Program-made: the position numbers and the translations under genes
Source of the DNA: Microbacterium bovistercoris
Lineage (GTDB): Bacteria; Actinomycetota; Actinomycetes; Actinomycetales; Microbacteriaceae
NCBI RefSeq assembly: GCF_003387575.1
Contig: NZ_QUAB01000033.1
Coordinates: forward strand, 1 to 64,000
Reading direction: 5' to 3'
DNA: 64,000 bases
Notes under the pieces: generated by a model
The model's input: only the letters and a program-made list of their open reading frames with translations
What the model was told of the DNA's origin: nothing
Databases searched by the model: none
Shown: in pieces, positions 1-10,362 of the stretch
Numbering within the stretch: the first letter of the stretch is position 1
Layout: each line of letters starts with the position of its first letter

Positions 1-38
1 CGGCGCGACGCGCCGGCCCCTTCTGCGATCCCTGCGGA

Positions 39-794
39 TCAGATCTTCTGCGTGCTGTCGAACAGCGCCTTGTAGGCGAAGCCTGCCAGCAGCGCTCCGA
101 CGATCGGGAACACCAGGAACACCCACAGCTGCGAGAGCGGGCCGACGCCGCCGTAGATCGCTGAGGCGATCGATCGGGCGGGGTTGACCGAGGTGTTGTC
201 GACCGGGATGGAGATCAGGTGGATGAGCGTCAGCGTCAGGCCGATGGCGAGTCCGGCGAACTTCGTGCCGCGCTCGGGATGCGTCGTCCCGAGGATCACC
301 AGCAGGAAGATCCCGGTCAGGATCACCTCGATGATGATCGCGGACGCCATGCCGAAGCCGCCGGGGGAGTGCTCGCCCCAGCCGTTGCTGGCGAAGCCGG
401 CATCCTGCGCCCCGGTGAGCCAGCCATCGGGGCCGAACATGCCGATCAGGACCAGCAGCGTCGATGCGATCGCACCGCCGACGACCTGCGCGATGATGTA
501 CGGCACGACGTCCCGCCAGGCGATGCGGCCCGCCGCAGCGACGCCGAGTGTGACGGCGGGGTTGAAATGGCCTCCGGAGAGCGGACCGAAGGCATATGCG
601 CCGACGACGACCGTGAGGCCGAACGCCAGGGCCACCGGAAGGTAGACGCCGGCATTGGGCGACGGGTCGGTGTAGAGGTTCGAGGCGAACACCGCGGTTC
701 CGACGCCGCCGAAGACCAGGAGGAACGTGCCGAAGCCCTCTGCGGCGAGCTTCGCGCCGAGCGTGGGAGTCGCTGGGGACGGGGAATCAGTCAT
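39..794 (-). CDS. aqpZ: Aquaporin, MIP family (AqpZ-like)
   Basis: A 251-residue channel for water or small neutral solutes in the cytoplasmic membrane. Both family NPA boxes are present, at residues 78-80 (context HFNPAVTLG) and 204-206 (context SVNPARSI), and about six hydrophobic segments surround them. The length fits AqpZ-type aquaporins. An in-frame ORF extends to 1010, but the ATG at 794 is chosen because AAGGACAGAGA precedes it at normal spacing and family homology begins there; the longer reading would run into furA. It is divergent from furA-katG across about 155 bases. Water versus glycerol selectivity is not decided here. Confidence 0.93.
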   Translation of the reverse strand: MTDSPSPATPTLGAKLAAEGFGTFLLVFGGVGTAVFASNLYTDPSPNAGVYLPVALAFGLTVVVGAYAFGPLSGGHFNPAVTLGVAAAGRIAWRDVVPYIIAQVVGGAIASTLLVLIGMFGPDGWLTGAQDAGFASNGWGEHSPGGFGMASAIIIEVILTGIFLLVILGTTHPERGTKFAGLAIGLTLTLIHLISIPVDNTSVNPARSIASAIYGGVGPLSQLWVFLVFPIVGALLAGFAYKALFDSTQKI

Positions 795-916
795 TTCTCT
801 GTCCTTACCTTGTGAAAGCCACGGCGGTTGCCGGACTTTCACATGATTCCGCACTCTCAGCAGATGCACAGCCGGGACACGCCGCCGCGCGACACGCCCG
901 CAGCGCACGCTCTTTC

Positions 917-929
917 TTGAATGAATCAA
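917..929. promoter_or_regulatory. Candidate Fur-family operator upstream of furA
   Basis: TTGAATGAATCAA is palindromic at 10 of 13 positions (arms TTGA/TCAA) and sits just upstream of the furA -10. AT-rich operators at this place are known for autoregulated actinobacterial furA genes. Binding by this FurA is inferred. Confidence 0.5.
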
Positions 930-935
930 AACAGC

Positions 936-941
936 TAGGCT
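936..941 (+). promoter_or_regulatory. -10 element TAGGCT of furA, leaderless type
   Basis: TAGGCT ends 7 bases before the furA ATG at 949, and no Shine-Dalgarno is visible. Transcription would start at or next to the start codon. Streptomyces and mycobacterial furA transcripts are described as starting very near the start codon. Confidence 0.55.
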
Positions 942-948
942 GTCAGGC

Positions 949-1383
949 ATGCCCGTCACCCACGCCACTGCTGCCGACATCGCCATCCGCGGCGCCGGTC
1001 TGCGGGTCACCGACTCGCGGCGTGCGGTGTACGACGCACTCCGCGATCACCCGCATGCCAGTGCCGATGAAGTGCATGAGAGGGTGCGCCTGCACGTCGA
1101 CTCGACCAGCATGCAGTCGGTGTACAACGCCCTCGGCGACTTCGCCGCGGCCGGCCTTGTGCGCCGCATCGAGCCGGCCGGGCATCCGATGCTGTTCGAG
1201 CTGCGCGTCGACGACAACCACCACCATCTGGTGTGCACCGGCTGCGGCGCCGTCCAGGACGTCGACTGCGCCGTCGGCCACGCGCCCTGCCTCACACCCT
1301 CGGATGATCGAGGGTTCACGATCTCCGTGGCGGAGGTGACGTACTGGGGGCTGTGCTCCCAGTGCGCCACGGACCGCGACTGA
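949..1383 (+). CDS. furA: Fur-family peroxide regulator (FurA)
   Basis: A 144-residue metalloregulator that most likely represses itself and katG. An N-terminal winged helix (about residues 10-75) is followed by a metal-binding half with HHH at 91-93, CxxC at 96/99 and a second CxxC at 136/139, the usual structural-zinc layout. Its stop lies 33 bases before katG on the same strand, as in mycobacterial and Streptomyces furA-katG operons, so a peroxide-sensing role is more likely than iron-responsive Fur. The start is ATG 949, which has a leaderless-type promoter. The assignment rests on homology and neighbourhood. Confidence 0.92.
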   Translation: MPVTHATAADIAIRGAGLRVTDSRRAVYDALRDHPHASADEVHERVRLHVDSTSMQSVYNALGDFAAAGLVRRIEPAGHPMLFELRVDDNHHHLVCTGCGAVQDVDCAVGHAPCLTPSDDRGFTISVAEVTYWGLCSQCATDRD

Positions 1384-3624
<2,241 letters not shown>

Positions 3625-3632
3625 GTTCTCCC

Positions 3633-3668
3633 AGAACGGCCCCGCACCCTCCGGTGCGGGGCCGTTCT
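3633..3668 (+). terminator. Intrinsic terminator of furA-katG
   Basis: A perfect 16-base stem (AGAACGGCCCCGCACC and its complement) with loop CTCC starts 8 bases after the katG stop. No U tract follows, as is common in high-GC actinobacteria. Confidence 0.85.
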
Positions 3669-3680
3669 GCGCGTTCCCAC

Positions 3681-3764
3681 CTGCAGATGGCGGACGGATC
3701 TGCGTTCGGCGGGTGGTACGGCGGTGTGTCGTCCGCCATCCGTCGTTTCGTCCGCCGTCTGCAA
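3681..3764. repeat. Intergenic imperfect inverted repeat
   Basis: The 16-base arms at 3681-3696 and 3749-3764 match at 14 of 16 positions when one is reverse complemented. A third partial copy (CGTCCGCCATCCG) lies between them at 3730-3742. Just outside, at 3769-3799, short tandem GGATGCC units follow. The element occupies the gap between katG and the convergent DUF58 gene. Function is unknown; it could be a REP-like element or a second terminator structure. Confidence 0.55.
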
Positions 3765-3805
3765 GGGATGCCGCATGCCGGATGCCGGATGCCGGATGCG
3801 GGGGG

Positions 3806-5113
3806 TCAGAGCCGGCCGGCGGCCTTGAGCTCGAGGTACCGGTCGGCGATCCGAGGCGGCAGGGCTTCCGGGTCCGCGGCGATCGCCTCGCCACCGGCCC
3901 GGCGCACGGCGTCGGCGACGTTCTCCGCGTCGCGCATCGTGCGCTCCGCGGCAGCCGCGAGGTACACGTCCGCGCGGGAGTCGCGCTTCCGCGCGAGCAG
4001 CGGGATGCCGTCATCCGTGGTCGAGCCGACCAGCACCGTCGTCGCCCGCGACGCCTGCGGGAACGCCCCGAGGAATCCCCGCGAGGATTCCGCGGCATCC
4101 TGCGCGGTGAGCACGACGATCAGCGAGGGGCGCGTGGTCAGGGACCGGATCGCGGCGAACGCGCCGGGCCAGTCCGTGTCGATCAGCTGGGCGTGCACGG
4201 GTGCCATCGCGTCGCTGAGCGCCGGCAGCAGGGGAGCGCCGTCCACGCCGGTGACCCTCGCCCTGGCGACCCGGTCGTACATCAGCAGGTGCACGTGGTC
4301 GCCGGCGCGGTTCGCGAGGGCGGCGAGCAGCAGCGCCGCCTCGAGCGAGGCGTCCAGGCGTGTGCCGTCGCCGACGCGGGCGGCCGCGGTGCGGCCGGTG
4401 TCGATGAGGATCACCACGTGCCGGTCGCGCTCGGGCCGCCAGGTGCGCAGCATCGTCGTGCCCGCTCGGGCGGTTGCGCGCCAGTCGATGGAGCGGACGT
4501 CGTCGCCGCGCACGTACTCGCGCAGCGAGTCGAACTCGGTGCCCTGGCCGCGCACCTGGATCGATGTGTTGCCGTCCAGTTCGCGCAGGCGGGCCAGCCG
4601 GGAGGGGAGGTGCTTGCGCGACGCGAACGCCGGCAGCACGCGGATGGCGCCGCGCACCACGTGCCGTGCCTGACGTCCGCCGAGGCCGAGCGGGCCACGT
4701 GAGCGGACGACCACGAACTCGCTGACCAGTTCGCCGCGGCGCCGGGGCAGCAGCGGCACCTCCGCGCGGCGGCGCTCGCCGGGAGGCACGACGAGGCGTG
4801 CGCGTGTGGACGGGGCACCGGCTGTCGGCTGCCAGGCATCGCGCACGAGCGCATGCAGCGTGCGTCGGCCGGTGTTCTGCAGGGCGACGCTCGCCGCGAT
4901 CGGCTCGCCCATCCGCGCGCGCTCCGGAACGCGCCGGGTGACGAGGATGCTCCGCGCGTTCGCCGCCAGCAGCACGTCCAGCGCGAGCAGCACAGCGCAC
5001 AGCGCGATCCAGGCGCCGAACACCAGCCAGGCCGCGGCTCCCGCCGCGTTCAGCAGCGCGATCGGGATGGCACCGACCCCGACCAGCAGGGCGAACCGTC
5101 CGGTGACGAACAC
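3806..5113 (-). CDS. DUF58 domain protein
   Basis: A 435-residue protein with two N-terminal hydrophobic segments (about residues 5-50), then a soluble region. The DUF58 signature is clear in the middle (EFDSLREYVRGDDVRSIDWRAT, near residue 195), followed by a von Willebrand factor A-like fold (VVILIDTG). DUF58 proteins are regularly encoded with MoxR AAA ATPases, which are thought to act as chaperones for metal-dependent VWA partners. It is the last gene of the five-gene minus-strand group and lies 17 bases after moxR. Its exact function is not known. Confidence 0.88.
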   Translation of the reverse strand: MFVTGRFALLVGVGAIPIALLNAAGAAAWLVFGAWIALCAVLLALDVLLAANARSILVTRRVPERARMGEPIAASVALQNTGRRTLHALVRDAWQPTAGAPSTRARLVVPPGERRRAEVPLLPRRRGELVSEFVVVRSRGPLGLGGRQARHVVRGAIRVLPAFASRKHLPSRLARLRELDGNTSIQVRGQGTEFDSLREYVRGDDVRSIDWRATARAGTTMLRTWRPERDRHVVILIDTGRTAAARVGDGTRLDASLEAALLLAALANRAGDHVHLLMYDRVARARVTGVDGAPLLPALSDAMAPVHAQLIDTDWPGAFAAIRSLTTRPSLIVVLTAQDAAESSRGFLGAFPQASRATTVLVGSTTDDGIPLLARKRDSRADVYLAAAAERTMRDAENVADAVRRAGGEAIAADPEALPPRIADRYLELKAAGRL

Positions 5114-5130
5114 GAGCTCTCCTCGGCCGA

Positions 5131-6159
5131 TCAGATCGGGACGCGGGTCTGCTGCACCACGGAGCCGAGCACCGCGTCGGCGGTGACACCCTCCATCTGC
5201 GCGTCAGGACGCAGCTGCAGGCGGTGCCGCCAGACCGGCATGAGCATGGTCTGCACGTGGTCGGGGGTGACCGCGGTGGAGGCGTTCAGCCAGGCCCAGG
5301 CCTTCGCCGCCGCGAGCAGGGCGGTCGCGGCACGGGGGCTGGCGCCGAGCTCGACCGAGGGGGACTGGCGTGTGGCGCGGGCGAGGTCGACGACGTAGCC
5401 CAGCACCTCGTCGGTGACCTGAACCCCGGCGGCGGCCTCCTGCGCGGCGCGGATCTCCTCAGCGGTGATCACGGCCTCGACCCCGCTCAGCAGCCGAGGG
5501 GAGAAGCCTTCGGCATGCAGCCTCAGCACCGAAACCTCGGCGTCGCGCTCGGGCATCCCCACGACCAGCTTCATCAGGAAGCGGTCGAGCTGCGCCTCGG
5601 GCAGCGTGTACGTGCCCTCGTGCTCGACCGGGTTCTGCGTCGCGGCCACCAGGAACGGGTCCGGCAGCGGCCGGCTGACGCCGTCCGCCGAGACCTGCCG
5701 CTCCTCCATGGCCTCCAGCAACGCCGCCTGTGTCTTCGGGGGCGTGCGGTTGATCTCGTCCGCGAGCAGGATGCTCGTGAACACCGGCCCTGCCCGGAAC
5801 TCGAACTCCCCGGTGCGGGCGTCGTAGACGAGCGAGCCGGTGACGTCGCCGGGCATCAGATCGGGGGTGAACTGCACGCGCTTGGTGTCCAGCCCCAGAG
5901 CACGGGCGAACGACCGCACGACGAGCGTCTTCGCCACGCCGGGGACGCCCTCGAGCAGCACGTGGCCGCGGGCGAGCAGCGCGACCAGCAGACCGGTCAC
6001 CGTGCCCGCCTGACCGATCACGGCCTTGTCGACTTCGAGCCGCACACGATGCATGGCCTGGCGAAGGGCGGTGTCGTCCGGCGCCACGATGTTCTCCGGC
6101 GCCACGGTGTTCTCCATTGGCACGGTGTCTTCCACTGGCACGGTGTTCTCCTCGGTCAC
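5131..6159 (-). CDS. MoxR-family AAA+ ATPase
   Basis: A 342-residue ATPase. It has a Walker A segment (GVPGVAKT), Walker B (LLADEINR), the MoxR TQNP sensor region and a C-terminal lid domain. The GTG start at 6159 overlaps the DUF4350 stop as GTGA, which supports translational coupling. The first about 30 residues are an unusual acidic repeat of (E/D)(N/D)(T/I)V units encoded by an 18-base tandem repeat. It probably remodels the neighbouring DUF58/VWA protein; that is a family-level inference. Confidence 0.92.
   Translation of the reverse strand: MTEENTVPVEDTVPMENTVAPENIVAPDDTALRQAMHRVRLEVDKAVIGQAGTVTGLLVALLARGHVLLEGVPGVAKTLVVRSFARALGLDTKRVQFTPDLMPGDVTGSLVYDARTGEFEFRAGPVFTSILLADEINRTPPKTQAALLEAMEERQVSADGVSRPLPDPFLVAATQNPVEHEGTYTLPEAQLDRFLMKLVVGMPERDAEVSVLRLHAEGFSPRLLSGVEAVITAEEIRAAQEAAAGVQVTDEVLGYVVDLARATRQSPSVELGASPRAATALLAAAKAWAWLNASTAVTPDHVQTMLMPVWRHRLQLRPDAQMEGVTADAVLGSVVQQTRVPI
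6070..6150 (-). repeat. 18-bp tandem repeat inside moxR 5' end
   Basis: Four and a half in-frame units of the type GAGAACACCGTGCCAGTG encode ENTVPV-like hexapeptides (units at 6150-6133, 6132-6115, 6114-6097, 6096-6079, partial to 6070). Copy number changes would alter the tail by six residues without a frameshift. Confidence 0.85.
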
Positions 6160-7406
6160 GGTGTTGTCCTTCCGGATCGGGACGGGTCGTCGGGGTTCGG
6201 GGCGCGGAGATCGGGATGCAGCGCCGTGTCCACGGCGTCCTCCAGCTCTGCGAGTCGGCGGGCCAGATCGACGAGCTGCTGGTCGCCGGTCGGCGGGGGA
6301 CCGGCCAGCAGATCCTGCAGTGAGCCGCGCGGGATGCGCAGCCGGTCGGCCGCCGCATCCGCGACCTCGCGGGCGGCGACGCGATCGCCGAGGGCGAGGC
6401 GCTTGGCGAGCCGTCTCACCGTGCCCTCCCGGATGGCCTCGGCGGCGTGCGCGGCATCCGCCGCCTTCGCCGTGAGCCGGGCTCGGCCGTGCATCGTCTC
6501 GGAGGCGCGCACCGTCACCGGGAGGGTCTCTGCGACGAGTGGCCCGAACCGTCGACCGCGCCAGAACGCGGCAGCGAGGCCGGCCAGCAGCAGGGTGACG
6601 ATGGCGGGTGTGACCCAGCCGGGCGTCAGCGAGCCCAGCGTGTCCGGCGTGTCGCCGCTGATGTCGCTGTCGGTCGGCGAGGGGACGTACCAGACCACGC
6701 GCCCGGTCTGACCGAGCAGGGCGAGGCCGAGGGCGGCGTTGCCGTTCTCGGCGAGGTGACCGTTGGTGAACAGCGCGGTGCCGTCCACGAGCGAGATGCG
6801 GCGGGAGGAGGCGTCGTCCGACAGCACCGCCGCGCTGCCGTCCTCACCGGTGAAGCAGCCGTCGATGCCGTCGGCCGGTGTGAACATGCGCCCGGGGACG
6901 ATCGTGCCCACGCGGGCGAACTCGGGGAGGTCGCAGTCCGCGACGGCCTCCGCGGACAGGCCGGATGCGTACTCGCCCAACTGGAACAGACGCAGCATGC
7001 GCGCGCTGCTCGAGAGCAGCACTGCGCGCTGTGCGTCGGCGACCAACTCCTGCACGGCCTCGTCGGTGAGGTACGCCGGGTCGGCCATCGCCAGGGTCGA
7101 GCCGTCGTCGAGCTCGCTGCGCGCCTCGGTGCGCGAGCGCACCACCGTGACCTCGATGCCCTGCTGGCGCAGGATCTCGGCCAGTGCGCGTGCACCGTTG
7201 TCGCCGGGGCCTTCCGGGTCGAGCATGCTGCCGGACGCCGTCGGCGAGATCACCAGTCGTGCGGCGATCGCGGTGCCGCCGATCAGTATCAGCAGCACGA
7301 CGAGCCAGGCGACCAGCCGGCGCCAGCGGCCGCGAGGGCGTTCGGCTGCGGTGGATGCGCCGGATCCGGCGCCCGCCGGCTGAGGGGGGCTCTCGACGAG
7401 GGTCAT
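6156..7406 (-). CDS. DUF4350 domain membrane protein
   Basis: A 416-residue protein with an N-terminal cytoplasmic tail, a transmembrane segment at about residues 30-52, an extracytoplasmic DUF4350 region (about 60-270) and a second transmembrane segment at about 275-295. A cytoplasmic C-terminal part rich in Arg and Ala follows. In actinobacteria DUF4350 sits between DUF4129 and MoxR genes, exactly as here. It overlaps DUF4129 and moxR by 4 bases each. Biochemical function is unknown. Confidence 0.85.
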   Translation of the reverse strand: MTLVESPPQPAGAGSGASTAAERPRGRWRRLVAWLVVLLILIGGTAIAARLVISPTASGSMLDPEGPGDNGARALAEILRQQGIEVTVVRSRTEARSELDDGSTLAMADPAYLTDEAVQELVADAQRAVLLSSSARMLRLFQLGEYASGLSAEAVADCDLPEFARVGTIVPGRMFTPADGIDGCFTGEDGSAAVLSDDASSRRISLVDGTALFTNGHLAENGNAALGLALLGQTGRVVWYVPSPTDSDISGDTPDTLGSLTPGWVTPAIVTLLLAGLAAAFWRGRRFGPLVAETLPVTVRASETMHGRARLTAKAADAAHAAEAIREGTVRRLAKRLALGDRVAAREVADAAADRLRIPRGSLQDLLAGPPPTGDQQLVDLARRLAELEDAVDTALHPDLRAPNPDDPSRSGRTTP

Positions 7407-8047
7407 GCCGGCACCGCCTCGGGGTGAAGCGCTTTCAGGCGGTCGTCGGTCGCGGCGATCGCCCGGTAGTCGGCCTCGTCGGCGGGGACACGAAGGTAGC
7501 GCACCCGGTCGAAGGAGGACGCCGCGTCATGCAGCGCGGCGTGCTCGACCGGGAGCACAGCGCCGGCATCCCGCGAGATCGCCTGAGCGGTCGCGCCGGG
7601 CGCAGGGTCGATCAGGTCGCGTTCGATGAGGCCGCGGGCGAGGCCTCGGAAGCGCAGCGTCACTGCGGCATCCCAGTCGCCGTCGCGCGCGGCGCGCTCG
7701 GCGTCGGCGCGCAGCTGAGCGGCTGTGCGATCGTCGGCCTCGCCGAGCAGTCGCGCACCGCGGCGGACGGTGCGGGACGCCCGGGGCCGGCCCCAGACGA
7801 TCAGAGCGACGATGAGCGCGGCGACGATGATCACGGTGATGAGCACGCCGGCGAACGGCGCGATGGCGCCGGAGCCGTCGACGGTGAACAGGCTGCTGAG
7901 GAACTCCATGATCGCGCGCGACATCCGGTCGAACCACGTCGGCTTCGCCGCCTCGTAGATCTGCTTGGAAAGCTCCTCCTGCGCCCAGCGTCGAGCTTCG
8001 TCCCCATCGGGGACGAAGACATCGGCGTACGCGGGCGGAAACGTCAT
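7403..8047 (-). CDS. DUF4129 domain membrane protein
   Basis: A 214-residue protein with one clear transmembrane segment at about residues 65-90 and a C-terminal DUF4129 region, including the YRAIAATDDRLKAL-like end. An ORF runs back to 8548, but ATG 8047 is chosen because it overlaps the upstream stop as ATGA and homology starts at MTFPPAYADV. It is part of the DUF4129-DUF4350-MoxR-DUF58 set, probably a membrane-associated complex. Function is unknown. Confidence 0.85.
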   Translation of the reverse strand: MTFPPAYADVFVPDGDEARRWAQEELSKQIYEAAKPTWFDRMSRAIMEFLSSLFTVDGSGAIAPFAGVLITVIIVAALIVALIVWGRPRASRTVRRGARLLGEADDRTAAQLRADAERAARDGDWDAAVTLRFRGLARGLIERDLIDPAPGATAQAISRDAGAVLPVEHAALHDAASSFDRVRYLRVPADEADYRAIAATDDRLKALHPEAVPA

Positions 8048-9462
8048 GCGCCGCCGCTCGGGGGCGCCCAAGGACTGTCGGTCGGCGGGGGCGGCGGCAC
8101 GGCCATGGGCGGCGCGGGCTCCGCCGGGGCCGATGCCGGGGGAGCCGGAGCCGGAGCCGGGGCGGCCGGTGACGGCTGGTAGTACGGCGGGTGCGCAGGA
8201 GCGGAAGCCGGGGATGCGGGAGTGGGCGGGGCCGGCTGGTAATACGGCGGATGCGCAGGGGCGGGAGCCTGCTGCGGCTGCCCGTATCCGTGAGGAGCCG
8301 GCTGTGCGGGCTGCGCGTAGCCGGGCTGCGCGTAGCCGGGCTGCGCGTACATCGGAGCGGCGTACGGCGGGGCCGCGGCCTGAGGCCTCTCCTTCGTGAC
8401 GGCGCGGGCTGGATCGACCGCGTAGGGGTCGCCGAGCTGCTCCGGGGACCAGCCGGCCGCGCTGCGCTCCTGATGGGCGATCAGCGTCTGATCCAGTCCT
8501 TCGTACCGCATCCGCGAGTCGATGTAGACGAGAGTGGCGCCCGTGCACTGCACGACCTGGCCGATCGCCTGCACCGCGAACACCAGCAGCTGCGGCAGCA
8601 GGAACGCGAGCACCATCGACACGATCTGACCTACGCTCGGGTCACCCGTCGGAGCCACGATGCCGACGACCACCGACGTGATCAGCACACCGGGCACCGA
8701 GACCACGTTGGCGGCGACCCCCATGATCAGCGAGATGAGGAACATCACGCCGAACGCCACCCAGAACCGCCCCCGGGTGAGCCGCCAGGAGCGAACCAGC
8801 GCGGTGCCGATCGGCGCGCGTTCCAGCACCAGCACGCTGGGAACGAGCAGCAGCTTGGTGTACAGCCAGACGAACAGCGGGATGCTCCCCATGCCCAGGA
8901 CGATCGTCAGCGTGATGGCCAGCCCTGTGACATCGGTCCCGGCGAGACCGGCACCGGCGGCGATGGCGAAGACCGCGAAGCCGATCAGGGCGAACGCCCC
9001 GCCGACGACGACGCCCTGCAGCAGCGCGTACAGCATGAGACGCCAGAACGACGGGGCCATCCGTGCCCAGAGCGCGCGCAGGGTGCCCTTGCGGGAGAGC
9101 GCAGCGAGAGCGACGTCTGCGGCGACGATCCCCTGCAGCACGACGGTGACCGCGGCAGACAGGAGCGCTGCGCCGATCGCGAACACGATGGAGAGACCGG
9201 CGGTGCCGGCCTGGATCGTGGCGAAGTCCTCGGAACCGGGCTGCACGGTCTGCAGTCGCAGCAGGCTCGCGGCGATGATCGCGCCGAGCACGATCATCAC
9301 GACCAGCATGGTCAGCAGCTGAACGACGACGGCGAATCCGAACAGAACCTTCGGGTTGTGCCGCAGCGCAGCGAAGGACCGCCCGAGCAGCATCCCGAAC
9401 GTCATCGGATGCAGCGGGATCGCCCCGCGCCTCGGTGCCGGTGTCCAGCCCTGACCGCTCAC
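8044..9462 (-). CDS. Multi-pass membrane protein, GDPD membrane-domain type, with Pro/Ala/Tyr-rich tail
   Basis: A 472-residue protein. After a short N-terminal part (PMTFGMLLGRSFAALRHNP), about six long hydrophobic segments fill residues 35-315, resembling the membrane domain of glycerophosphodiester phosphodiesterases; no phosphodiesterase domain is present. The C-terminal about 120 residues are disordered, with repeated AQPGY and PAHPPYYQP units. GTG 9462 is chosen over the longer ORF (to 9681) because GGGAGGGGAAGCGA precedes it and the longer version would overlap mtrA. It is first of the minus-strand operon. Confidence 0.8.
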   Translation of the reverse strand: MSGQGWTPAPRRGAIPLHPMTFGMLLGRSFAALRHNPKVLFGFAVVVQLLTMLVVMIVLGAIIAASLLRLQTVQPGSEDFATIQAGTAGLSIVFAIGAALLSAAVTVVLQGIVAADVALAALSRKGTLRALWARMAPSFWRLMLYALLQGVVVGGAFALIGFAVFAIAAGAGLAGTDVTGLAITLTIVLGMGSIPLFVWLYTKLLLVPSVLVLERAPIGTALVRSWRLTRGRFWVAFGVMFLISLIMGVAANVVSVPGVLITSVVVGIVAPTGDPSVGQIVSMVLAFLLPQLLVFAVQAIGQVVQCTGATLVYIDSRMRYEGLDQTLIAHQERSAAGWSPEQLGDPYAVDPARAVTKERPQAAAPPYAAPMYAQPGYAQPGYAQPAQPAPHGYGQPQQAPAPAHPPYYQPAPPTPASPASAPAHPPYYQPSPAAPAPAPAPPASAPAEPAPPMAVPPPPPTDSPWAPPSGGA

Positions 9463-9550
9463 TCGCTTCCCCTCCCGCGCAGCACGACAGCTGCCGTCCC
9501 ATCGTGTCATATGCGTGCGAGGGCGCATGCCGAGGGAAACGACGCGTCGC

Positions 9551-9562
9551 GGAAGCGCTTCC
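9551..9562. promoter_or_regulatory. Perfect 12-bp palindrome GGAAGCGCTTCC
   Basis: It lies in the 209-base gap between the membrane-protein operon and mtrA, about 24 bases upstream of a TAAGCT -10-like element at 9586. The shape matches LacI-family operators such as the cellobiose boxes of actinobacteria (TGGGAGCGCTCCCA), with A for G in the arms. No LacI-type regulator is in the window. Confidence 0.4.
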
Positions 9563-9671
9563 AGGACGTGCAGGGCCGGATTCAGTAAGCTGTGCGGAGG
9601 TGCGGTCGTGCCGGGGTGGGGGATCCCGGTAGGCGCATGTAGCGGACAAAGATTGTTGAGGCTGGGCGGAT

Positions 9672-10352
9672 ATGACGTCACGCATCCTCGTAGTCGACGA
9701 TGACACGGCGCTCGCCGAGATGATCGGCATCGTCCTGCGAACAGAGGGCTTCGAGCCGCTGTTCTGCGCGGACGGTGCCAAGGCCGTCGAGCAGTGGCGC
9801 ACTCAGCGCCCGGATCTCGTGCTTCTCGACCTGATGCTGCCCGGCATGGACGGCATCGAGATCTGCAGTCGCATCCGGGCCGAATCCGGTGTCCCGATCA
9901 TCATGCTCACCGCCCGCAGCGACACGGCCGACGTCGTCCGGGGGCTCGAGGTCGGCGCGGACGACTACATGATCAAGCCGTTCAACCCGAAGGAGCTGGT
10001 GGCCCGTATCCGCACCCGGTTGCGGCCGAACCCGCAGGCGACGACCGAGGTGCTCCGCGTCGGCGACCTCGTGGTCGACGTCGACGGGCACGAGGTGCGT
10101 CGCGGCACGACGCCGATCTCGCTGACGCCGCTCGAGTTCCAGCTCCTCGTCGCGCTCGCCTCCAAGCCTCAGCAGGTGTTCTCCCGCGAGATGCTGCTCG
10201 AGCAGGTCTGGGGGTACCACTACAAGGCCGACACTCGTCTGGTGAACGTGCACGTGCAGCGGCTGCGCGCGAAGGTCGAGCTCGATCCCGACAACCCCAA
10301 GATCGTCATGACGGTGCGAGGCGTCGGCTACCGGGCCGGGAGCGCCGGCTGA
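9672..10352 (+). CDS. mtrA: Response regulator MtrA
   Basis: A 226-residue OmpR-family response regulator. The receiver domain (1-120) has the acidic pocket at Asp10/Asp11, phospho-acceptor Asp53 (LVLLDLMLPGMDG) and Lys102. The winged-helix domain (about 130-225) ends with the typical TVRGVGYR wing. MtrA controls cell-wall, division and replication genes in actinobacteria. It is followed after 10 bases by its cognate kinase mtrB, then by lpqB, the standard actinobacterial order. Confidence 0.96.
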   Translation: MTSRILVVDDDTALAEMIGIVLRTEGFEPLFCADGAKAVEQWRTQRPDLVLLDLMLPGMDGIEICSRIRAESGVPIIMLTARSDTADVVRGLEVGADDYMIKPFNPKELVARIRTRLRPNPQATTEVLRVGDLVVDVDGHEVRRGTTPISLTPLEFQLLVALASKPQQVFSREMLLEQVWGYHYKADTRLVNVHVQRLRAKVELDPDNPKIVMTVRGVGYRAGSAG

Positions 10353-10362
10353 GGACTCTGCG

